DNA of 64,000 bases from positions 1-64,000 of the IMG/VR virus record IMGVR_UViG_3300042502_000959; one strand, 5' to 3'. Under the pieces are notes generated by a model. That model was not told the origin of the DNA. It did not search any database and worked only from the letters and a program-made list of their open reading frames with translations. The position numbers and the translations under genes are program-made. Each line of letters starts with the position of its first letter. Positions within the stretch are counted from its first letter, which is position 1. Below, piece after piece: positions 58,771 through 64,000 of this stretch. The stretch comes from a virus.

Positions 58771-59529
58771 ATGAAAAGAAAAAGGTTCATAGCAATTGGT
58801 ATGATTGCACTAGTAATGACAACTGGTACTGGAGTAGCTTTTGCAGCTATGCTAGACGCAAGTGAGTCATCGAACAAAGAACTACCAGTAACACAAGTAA
58901 CAAAGCCAACACCATTAATTGATTCTCCAGTAACAACAGAAGTGGTTCTTTCGGGACCAGTTCGTTCAATTGAAGTTTCATCAGGCCCAGTGCTTAGGTC
59001 AGACGCTCCAAAGGTTGGCTCGCATGATTGGATGGCTCAGGTAAAAGCTGCAAAAGATAAGCTCAAGGCTCAGGCTGAGAAAAAGCAAAATGAGCTAGAG
59101 TCAAAGATTGCTAGGCTAGAGAAAATTGCTGCCGACACCAAAGCCCTGAATGAGACTCTTGTCTTAGTTAAAAAACAAATTGGCATCACCCCTTGGGTTT
59201 TTCAGGGATCTGACACACGCTCCTGGGATTGCTCTGGTCTGGTCAAATGGACTTACGCTCAGCTTGGAATAGACCTGTATCACAGTGCCACATGGCAAAG
59301 ATATTGGGGTGCAATTGTGACTGAGCCTAAAATTGGAGACCTAGTGTCATTCAATTACCAAAACCATTCAAGTGCCTACCACATTGGAATCTATATAGGC
59401 CCTGACGAGATGATTCATGCTGGTGGTAAGCCAGGGGACAGGACTGAGATAATTTCTATAAGCGACTGGGCAAAAGATAACTCTAATAGTGATGTTATTT
59501 ATACAAGAATAATTGAAACAAATAATTAA
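58771..59529 (+). CDS. Secreted NlpC/P60 peptidase
   Basis: This 252-residue protein has a signal peptide (KRKRF then a hydrophobic core to about residue 28), a coiled-coil stalk (about 90-130) and an NlpC/P60 domain with WDCSGLVKW (Cys154), YHIGIYIG (His near 204) and MIHAGGKPG. The layout is RipA-like. It would cut stem peptides of peptidoglycan from outside. ATG 58771 starts the signal peptide; the longer frame from 58672 would translate the structured leader. Confidence 0.85.
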   Translation: MKRKRFIAIGMIALVMTTGTGVAFAAMLDASESSNKELPVTQVTKPTPLIDSPVTTEVVLSGPVRSIEVSSGPVLRSDAPKVGSHDWMAQVKAAKDKLKAQAEKKQNELESKIARLEKIAADTKALNETLVLVKKQIGITPWVFQGSDTRSWDCSGLVKWTYAQLGIDLYHSATWQRYWGAIVTEPKIGDLVSFNYQNHSSAYHIGIYIGPDEMIHAGGKPGDRTEIISISDWAKDNSNSDVIYTRIIETNN

Positions 59530-59533
59530 ATAA

Positions 59534-59542
59534 TGCTATAAT
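59534..59542 (+). promoter_or_regulatory. Leaderless promoter (TGC-TATAAT)
   Basis: TGC-TATAAT (-10 at 59537-59542) is six bases before ATG 59549. Confidence 0.68.
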
Positions 59543-59548
59543 AAAATC

Positions 59549-59830
59549 ATGACTACTCACTCTCTAATCACTCTTAGCAGTTCTGCTGCTACCCTTTTAA
59601 CTCCTAATGGAGTTCACTCTGGAATGGACGTTACCATTCAGAATATTCACGCCTCTGCCTATGTTTATATTGGTGGAGAAGGTGTAACAAGTTCTTCTTA
59701 TGGATACCGCTTAAGTCCTGGATCAGCTATTTCTTTTGAGCTTCCAGGAACAGATGCCTTATATGCAATCACTAACACAAACAGCTCTCAGGTTGCAGTT
59801 ATAAAGACTAACCTAGAGGCTGGTCACTAA
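59549..59830 (+). CDS. Small beta-rich structural protein
   Basis: This 93-residue protein is almost entirely beta strands (SSAATLLTPNGVHSGMDVTIQN, YVYIGGEGVTSSSYGYRL). This compact jelly-roll-like form is typical of small virion decoration or fibre-tip proteins. It overlaps the next start (TAATG). A virion role is inferred. Confidence 0.55.
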   Translation: MTTHSLITLSSSAATLLTPNGVHSGMDVTIQNIHASAYVYIGGEGVTSSSYGYRLSPGSAISFELPGTDALYAITNTNSSQVAVIKTNLEAGH

Positions 59831-60276
59831 TGGCTAGACTTAGTGGTGGTTCTGGCAATGCTGTTGAGTCAAACGGATCTTGGAACCCTAACTTTACAGA
59901 TGCTTCAGGAACGCTTGCAGGAATCACTGCTACTGGAAACTACAATCGCATCGGCAACATGGTATTTTTCTGTGTGAGCGTAATATTCAATGGTTATACA
60001 AACCTAGGTACTGGCCAGTATCAGTTTGATTTACCATTCCAGCCAAGACAGACCTTTACTTCTCGTGGAGGAACTCTACACAACCCCAATACTGATTCTA
60101 GGTATCACATTGCTTCTATCGTAGACATTGTGGCTGAGGGGCCAAATGCAAAAGCAAAGCTTTACTACTCAGGCAGCACTACTGATCTTGCTTGGAAGTA
60201 CAACACTCCTGTCAGCTGGGCACATAATACCGCCCACTTTGACATGTCTGGTTTCTACGAAATACTGCCTTCTTAA
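59830..60276 (+). CDS. Fibre-head-like protein
   Basis: This 148-residue protein has WNPNFTDASG and GNYNRIGNMVFFCVSV, the start of a beta-sandwich seen in phage fibre heads, then FDLPFQPRQTF and an HFDMSGFYEI end. It is coupled to the preceding gene and probably forms a virion fibre tip or decoration with it. Confidence 0.6.
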   Translation: MARLSGGSGNAVESNGSWNPNFTDASGTLAGITATGNYNRIGNMVFFCVSVIFNGYTNLGTGQYQFDLPFQPRQTFTSRGGTLHNPNTDSRYHIASIVDIVAEGPNAKAKLYYSGSTTDLAWKYNTPVSWAHNTAHFDMSGFYEILPS

Positions 60277-60310
60277 AGGATATTTTATTCTAAGGTATCT
60301 TAACCTTTAC

Positions 60311-60339
60311 TTGACATCCATCCCCATATCCTGTACAAT
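60311..60339 (+). promoter_or_regulatory. Near-consensus promoter of the cobalamin operon (TTGACA-N17-TACAAT)
   Basis: TTGACA (60311-60316), 17 bases and TACAAT (60334-60339), followed by six bases and ATG 60346. It is both a strong sigma-70 promoter and leaderless. Confidence 0.8.
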
Positions 60340-60345
60340 ATAGGT

Positions 60346-60561
60346 ATGACAAATACTGATGATGGAATCGACGATTATTTTAACAATCATTGGCTTAACA
60401 ACCAATCCATTAACCCACAAGATCGGGTTTCTATGCATATCCAGAATATTGCCAAGGTAAAGCAAGAAGAGCAAGAACGCATCATTCAATTGCTTGAAGA
60501 TAATCTTGGTAACATGGACCTAAACGATTTACTAAAACTAATTAAGGAAGAAACAAAATGA
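60346..60561 (+). CDS. Small acidic helical protein, first in the cobalamin operon
   Basis: This 71-residue protein is helical and acidic (VKQEEQERIIQLLEDNLGNMDLNDLLKLI), with no recognised motif. It is leaderless and overlaps the next gene by four bases, so it leads the operon. Confidence 0.55.
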   Translation: MTNTDDGIDDYFNNHWLNNQSINPQDRVSMHIQNIAKVKQEEQERIIQLLEDNLGNMDLNDLLKLIKEETK

Positions 60562-61019
60562 ATAAGGCAACTATAGCAATTGGAGCAGTTCTGGGTATTC
60601 TGACAACTGGAATTGTATTTCATAATGTCAATGCGGACTGTGTTAATGTCTATGTAGACTATGGGACACTTAAAAATAATGAAAAGATTGAAGAGTGTAT
60701 TGCGGTAAATGGAAAAACTAATGCCTTGGATCTATTGTCTACCGCTGGGTTTACCACAGAAGGAACTGTAGAATACGGCGAAGCAATCCTTTGTAGGTTA
60801 AACAATCTTCCAGATGCCACAGCAGAGACTTGCGAGAGTATGCCGCCAGCCGAGTCTTACTGGGGTGTCCTTGTAAAAGAACATCAGGTTGTTCCAGTTC
60901 CCCTTGGAATCACTGGGGCATGGGGATGGGCCCAAACAGGCATTGATGGTGTATACTTGAATCCTGGAGATTCGCTAGGGCTAGTCTTTGCAGATAACGG
61001 AGAAGTAAGATTTCCATGA
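60558..61019 (+). CDS. Secreted DUF4430 (transcobalamin C-terminal-like) protein
   Basis: This 153-residue protein has a signal peptide (to about NVNA, residue 26) and a domain with VNVYVDYGTL, TNALDLLSTAGF, SYWGVLV and the end GVYLNPGDSLGLVF. That series matches the DUF4430 pattern, the family named for its likeness to the C-terminal cobalamin-contacting domain of transcobalamin. It may bind corrinoids at the cell surface. It overlaps both neighbours. Confidence 0.72.
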   Translation: MNKATIAIGAVLGILTTGIVFHNVNADCVNVYVDYGTLKNNEKIEECIAVNGKTNALDLLSTAGFTTEGTVEYGEAILCRLNNLPDATAETCESMPPAESYWGVLVKEHQVVPVPLGITGAWGWAQTGIDGVYLNPGDSLGLVFADNGEVRFP

Positions 61020-61186
61020 AAACAATAACAGATAAGTTTGATGCAATTATTGAATATCAAGACTTTAAGAAGCAAAGCTGGATAGAGGCTACCACGCCCT
61101 ACCTCCAGGTTGCTTTTAGCCTTCTTGCACTATTTGCATCTAACGATCTGTTGGTTACAATCTGGCGTTCGATGACGGGACACTAA
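61016..61186 (+). CDS. Small single-pass membrane protein in the cobalamin operon
   Basis: This 56-residue ORF overlaps the DUF4430 gene (ATGA) and the adenosyltransferase start (TAATG). It has a charged N-terminal half and one membrane segment (about 29-50). The double overlap supports a real gene. It might anchor or pass on the corrinoid; no family is recognised. Confidence 0.6.
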   Translation: MKTITDKFDAIIEYQDFKKQSWIEATTPYLQVAFSLLALFASNDLLVTIWRSMTGH

Positions 61187-61773
61187 TGGTAAACCTAACT
61201 CGAATTTATACTAAGACTGGTGATGATGGCACTACCTCTTTGGGGGACATGAGTCGTACATCAAAGAATGATCCAAGACTTGAGGCTTTTGCCACGGTAG
61301 ACGAAGCCAACTCTGTCATCGGAGTAGCCATTCTACATGTAGTTAACCAAGACGTTAGGAATATCCTTAATCAGATACAGAATGACCTGTTTGATGTAGG
61401 AGCAGACTTATGTACACCAGTGATAGATAATCCTCCTGTAGAGCCTCTGAGAGTTACTGAGGGCCAAGTTAGCAACCTTGAGTCCCAGATAGACAGATTC
61501 AATGCAGAGCTGGATTCTCTCAGGTCTTTTGTTATTCCTGGAGGAACTGCCTCATCTGCCAACCTGCATGTTGCTAGGACTGTAGCTCGTCGTGCAGAAA
61601 GACTTACCTGGAATGCTATTCACCAATTTGGCGAGGGTGTAAGTAAACTAACCGCAAAATATTTAAACAGACTATCAGACCTACTATTTGTATTAGCTAG
61701 GTATGAGAATAAGTCCGTAGGAGACGTCTTATGGGTTCCAGGAAAAAATACATTAGGAGAAACAAATGGCTAA
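61186..61773 (+). CDS. pduO: PduO-type cob(I)alamin adenosyltransferase
   Basis: This 195-residue all-helical enzyme moves the adenosyl group of ATP to cob(I)alamin. It begins RIYTKTGDDGTTSLGD (ATP loop), continues FATVDEANSVIG, and has FVIPGGTASSANLHVARTVARRAER (about 115-140), the Arg/Glu signature of the PduO family. Length is normal. In this genome the product, adenosylcobalamin, is the cofactor of the class II RNR. Confidence 0.93.
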   Translation: MVNLTRIYTKTGDDGTTSLGDMSRTSKNDPRLEAFATVDEANSVIGVAILHVVNQDVRNILNQIQNDLFDVGADLCTPVIDNPPVEPLRVTEGQVSNLESQIDRFNAELDSLRSFVIPGGTASSANLHVARTVARRAERLTWNAIHQFGEGVSKLTAKYLNRLSDLLFVLARYENKSVGDVLWVPGKNTLGETNG

Positions 61774-61864
61774 AATGGCAAGCCTTCATGCCGAAGGACT
61801 AACAGACGAAGATCTAGAATCTGCAGAAATTGCTGAAATTCTAGAAGAGATATTTGTAGACTAA
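61766..61864 (+). CDS. Very small acidic protein
   Basis: This 32-residue ORF has an AGGAG site at 61754-61758 and overlaps the adenosyltransferase by 8 bases. It is acidic and helical (DLESAEIAEILEEIFVD). The ribosome site and place support it. Confidence 0.5.
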   Translation: MAKMASLHAEGLTDEDLESAEIAEILEEIFVD

Positions 61865-61865
61865 T

Positions 61866-62030
61866 ATGGATAAGCAAATCATTAAAGACAGTATAAAGAT
61901 TGGACTATTGATTGTAGCTATCCTATTTATATTTGTAGTAGCCTTACCTTTTATTGTAAGTGATGAGGCAGATAGGCTAATAATTGAGTATGGCTTAGAT
62001 CAGTGGGTTCGAGACCTACTTGGAAGATAG
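61866..62030 (+). CDS. Small single-pass membrane protein
   Basis: This 54-residue ORF starts one base after the preceding stop and has a membrane segment (about 10-31). Its end overlaps the minus-strand peroxidase by 15 bases. It ends the operon. Confidence 0.5.
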   Translation: MDKQIIKDSIKIGLLIVAILFIFVVALPFIVSDEADRLIIEYGLDQWVRDLLGR

Positions 62031-62816
62031 AGCTGGATTTACGATAGATCTCTTACCAGCTATTAGCTCTTCGATATCCTGGCAAATGATAGCCCACTCT
62101 TCTTCAAAGATTTTTTTAGAACGACCAGGCCCAATGCCAACCTTGCCACCAGAATCAGCTGTTGCCTCTTTAACAGTTTTTTCAACATCAATATTTAAAG
62201 TTGTGCACTGATAATGCTTGTGAACATATCCGTCTTTGTCAATTAGGTACTTCTCAAAGTTGCCACCCATCTGGTCTCCATTATAGAACCCCATGTTTAG
62301 CCAGTAAGAATAATACTTATCCTTAAACATTGTTTCTGGGTCAAGGCCGCTTTCTTCTATCTTACTTTTTGCAGTCATTTGATGATCTTTGATTGTCAGG
62401 TAAAGTTCGTGTGGATCACCATTAGGTTGGTTTAGACCATTGTGTCCTGGCTCTACGTTGAGCTGCTTGCTGACACCGCCACTAGGGATAGAAGAAACCA
62501 TTTCAGAAAATTGGAAAGTAGTTCCATAAACATCTTTGCCATAGTTTGCGGAATCTAGTCCACAGGTAATTCCTTGAGACCACTTGCCATAGGTGATACC
62601 TGGCCCACAGTAATCATTTGTTGGAATAGCAATAATTTGAAAGTATTGGCCACCGTACTTTTCCTGTAGCCATTGCAAAACTTCCATTTGGTTGGCATTT
62701 CCGCATCCGACAGTAGTGTTGACCACAATAGCGGCCTTGCCCTTAAACTGCTGTAAAAAGCCTGACTCTCCGTCTGCAGAATTTAGCTCAATATCATAGA
62801 TAGATTTTAATGTCAT
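62016..62816 (-). CDS. Glutathione peroxidase-like protein
   Basis: This 266-residue protein has the GPx layout: a first strand SIYDIELNSADG, FKGKAAIVVNTTVGCGNANQMEVLQWL with Cys38 in the peroxidatic place, and NFEKYLIDKDGYV. It is longer than usual GPx (about 160-180), with a middle insert and a C-terminal extension. A strong AGGAGG site precedes the ATG on the minus strand. It may remove peroxide during infection; the electron donor could be the phage thioredoxin. Confidence 0.78.
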   Translation of the reverse strand: MTLKSIYDIELNSADGESGFLQQFKGKAAIVVNTTVGCGNANQMEVLQWLQEKYGGQYFQIIAIPTNDYCGPGITYGKWSQGITCGLDSANYGKDVYGTTFQFSEMVSSIPSGGVSKQLNVEPGHNGLNQPNGDPHELYLTIKDHQMTAKSKIEESGLDPETMFKDKYYSYWLNMGFYNGDQMGGNFEKYLIDKDGYVHKHYQCTTLNIDVEKTVKEATADSGGKVGIGPGRSKKIFEEEWAIICQDIEELIAGKRSIVNPALSSK

Positions 62817-62873
62817 TTTGAATGACCTCCTGCTTTAAATTATAGCAGTATTTTCAGGGTATAAGTTAGGCAA

Positions 62874-62902
62874 TTGACAATGGCTCTGAAGTATAGTATA
62901 AT
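62874..62902 (+). promoter_or_regulatory. Perfect sigma-70 promoter (TTGACA-N17-TATAAT)
   Basis: TTGACA (62874-62879), a 17-base spacer and TATAAT (62897-62902), with a leader of about 15 bases, drives the DUF2061 pair. Confidence 0.85.
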
Positions 62903-62924
62903 TGACATAAGAGAAAGATAAAAC

Positions 62925-63122
62925 ATGGAAAGCACTAAAAGAAGTTTAGTCAAGACCCTTAGCTGGGAGTTTGTTCACCTTGTTATTATAGCAGGAGTAA
63001 TCTACATAATCACAGGAGAATGGGAGTATGCCACTCTGGGAGCACTTGTATACATTGCCTGGGAAGCTGTAGCATACTTCATCCACGAGCGTATCTGGTC
63101 TAAGTTCGTAAAGATCAAGTAA
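62925..63122 (+). CDS. DUF2061 membrane protein, first copy
   Basis: This 65-residue protein has KRSLVKTLSWEFVH, two membrane segments and YFIHERIWSKF, the DUF2061 pattern. It lies in tandem with a diverged copy. Function unknown; a consensus promoter suggests early, strong expression. Confidence 0.78.
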   Translation: MESTKRSLVKTLSWEFVHLVIIAGVIYIITGEWEYATLGALVYIAWEAVAYFIHERIWSKFVKIK

Positions 63123-63124
63123 TA

Positions 63125-63334
63125 GTGGCCAGCAAAAAACGTTCGTTAGCTAAGTCCATAACCTGGAGACTCATAGCTATATTTGTGACATTTGCAGTTG
63201 GGTTTGTCATGACTAACAGCTGGGAGTTTGCGGCTTCCCTATCTCTAGTATCAAATCTTATTAACTTTGTACTGTATTACATCCATGAAAGATTTTGGCT
63301 TAAGGTTGAGTGGGGAAAATCAAGGGTATCTTAA
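63125..63334 (+). CDS. DUF2061 membrane protein, second copy
   Basis: This 69-residue protein has KKRSLAKSITWRLIA and YYIHERFWLKVEWG, more like typical DUF2061 proteins. The start is GTG, two bases after the first copy. The two may form a heteromeric membrane complex. Confidence 0.82.
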   Translation: MASKKRSLAKSITWRLIAIFVTFAVGFVMTNSWEFAASLSLVSNLINFVLYYIHERFWLKVEWGKSRVS

Positions 63335-63343
63335 AAGACCCAC

Positions 63344-63349
63344 TATAAT
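63344..63349 (+). promoter_or_regulatory. -10 box six bases before a start codon (leaderless promoter)
   Basis: TATAAT (63344-63349), six bases, then ATG 63356. Confidence 0.62.
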
Positions 63350-63355
63350 TAGTGT

Positions 63356-63565
63356 ATGGTTTTAACTCAAGAATGTCCTACCTGCCAAAAGACTATGGTA
63401 CCAATAGTTTATGCACATAGGACGCCAGATCTCCAGAAGATGGAGAATGATGGTGTAATTAAGGTAGCTGGGTGCCAAGCTTATATTGGCTACACCAATG
63501 GTCCAACCCTTTTTTGTAATTCATGCAGAGACACTGTTTGGCCAGGCCCCGAGGATGTTGCTTAA
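63356..63565 (+). CDS. Zinc ribbon protein
   Basis: This 69-residue protein has CPTC near 7-10 and CNSC near 54-57, a typical four-Cys zinc ribbon, with one further Cys between. It is leaderless. Function unknown. Confidence 0.65.
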   Translation: MVLTQECPTCQKTMVPIVYAHRTPDLQKMENDGVIKVAGCQAYIGYTNGPTLFCNSCRDTVWPGPEDVA

Positions 63566-63568
63566 ATT

Positions 63569-64000
63569 ATGAAAAATGTCTATGAAATTTCAAACTTTCT
63601 TTTGCCAGAAGAACTTGAGATGATAGAGCGTGATGCAAATAATAAAGAAATTGATAAGGAAGATGTTGTATTAGGAAGAATTCTTTACATGGTCCCAAAC
63701 CTTTATGAAATGAATAATGCCATACAAAAAAGAGTGGCCCATCTAGTCGGTAAAGAACTAAACTCAATATTTGGGGTATTTGCAGAATATAACAGTAAAT
63801 ACGGACAGCCGAACCTTCCCCCACATTTTGATGGGGACAATAACAGCCTAATAATTGATTATCAGTATAAATCAAATACTTCGTGGGGGCTTGGCGTAGA
63901 CACAACAGTATTTGAAATGGAAGATAATAAGGCTATTATATTTAACCCTAATGAATACCCACACTGGAGACCTCATAAAGTTTTTAAAGATGGGGAGTTT
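63569..64000 (+). CDS. 2OG-Fe(II) oxygenase-like protein (cut by window end)
   Basis: The frame opens at ATG 63569, three bases after the zinc ribbon gene, and runs off the window (144 codons seen). LPPHFDGDNN gives an HxD pair and YPHWRPH could carry the distal His and Arg. The layout resembles prolyl-4-hydroxylase-like enzymes and is the third such gene here. Confidence 0.65.
   Translation, partial: MKNVYEISNFLLPEELEMIERDANNKEIDKEDVVLGRILYMVPNLYEMNNAIQKRVAHLVGKELNSIFGVFAEYNSKYGQPNLPPHFDGDNNSLIIDYQYKSNTSWGLGVDTTVFEMEDNKAIIFNPNEYPHWRPHKVFKDGEF

Noticed and set aside
1-64000. Integrase, insertion sequence or attachment site
   Set aside because: No transposase, recombinase of integrase type or flanking direct repeats were recognised; the RuvC-like gene and the small HTH gene do not form an integrase.

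Overview
The window is a stretch of a large, AT-rich, tailed double-stranded DNA phage genome (siphovirus type: a 2483-residue tape measure, a tail tube and no sheath protein seen). Sequence signs point to an actinobacterial host: a WhiB-type Fe-S regulator (48614-48901), a protein resembling the actinobacterial DUF7455 family (47394-47639), a secreted RipA-like NlpC/P60 peptidase, an adenosylcobalamin-dependent (class II) ribonucleotide reductase and many promoters of the leaderless type common in actinobacteria. The low GC suggests a low-GC aquatic actinobacterium (for example a freshwater Nanopelagicales type); that is inference. Neither genome end is visible. Portal and capsid genes are missing and probably lie just before base 1, because the window opens on a strong terminator followed by neck genes.

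Layout. 1-21.4 kb: neck/connector genes, tail terminator, tail tube, two paralogous tail assembly chaperones, tape measure, distal tail protein, a 1739-residue hub and four further minor tail proteins. 21.4-34 kb: a MerR-like regulator and replication/recombination genes (DnaB-type helicase, primase, putative ssDNA-binding protein, DnaE-type polymerase, MazG-like, RecA-like, two candidate Holliday junction nucleases, separate DEDD exonuclease, Cas4/RecB-like nuclease). 34-36.3 kb: small and large terminase, far from the head genes. 36.3-42.5 kb: a secreted Ig-like protein, class II RNR plus thioredoxin, a secreted proline-rich protein that appears to start at ATT, a thermonuclease, holin-like membrane proteins and a proteasome-type Ntn peptidase. 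42.9-43.4 kb: four tRNAs (Asn, Gly, Asp, Thr). 43.4-50.1 kb: a 2OG oxygenase, three cell-wall hydrolases, a TauD-like oxygenase and small regulators/membrane proteins. 50.2-55.6 kb: a glycan cassette, mostly on the minus strand. 55.7-64 kb: small heat-shock protein, a probable head-related protein, a PD-(D/E)XK nuclease, a secreted NlpC/P60 peptidase with a structured leader, two small structural proteins, a six-gene operon with a DUF4430 (transcobalamin-C-like) secreted protein and a PduO-type cobalamin adenosyltransferase, a glutathione-peroxidase-like protein, paired DUF2061 membrane proteins and a truncated third 2OG oxygenase.

How parts fit. The RNR needs adenosylcobalamin, and the phage carries an adenosyltransferase overlapping a small membrane protein and a secreted candidate corrinoid-binding protein, under a near-consensus promoter. 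This is the best candidate for an undescribed system: phage-borne cobalamin capture and activation feeding its own dNTP synthesis. A second candidate is the proteasome/HslV-like peptidase with intact Thr1/Asp17/Lys33, driven by a perfect TTGACA-N17-TATAAT promoter. Throughout, genes are led either by AAGGAG-type ribosome sites or by a -10 box 5-7 nt before the start codon (leaderless), on both strands.
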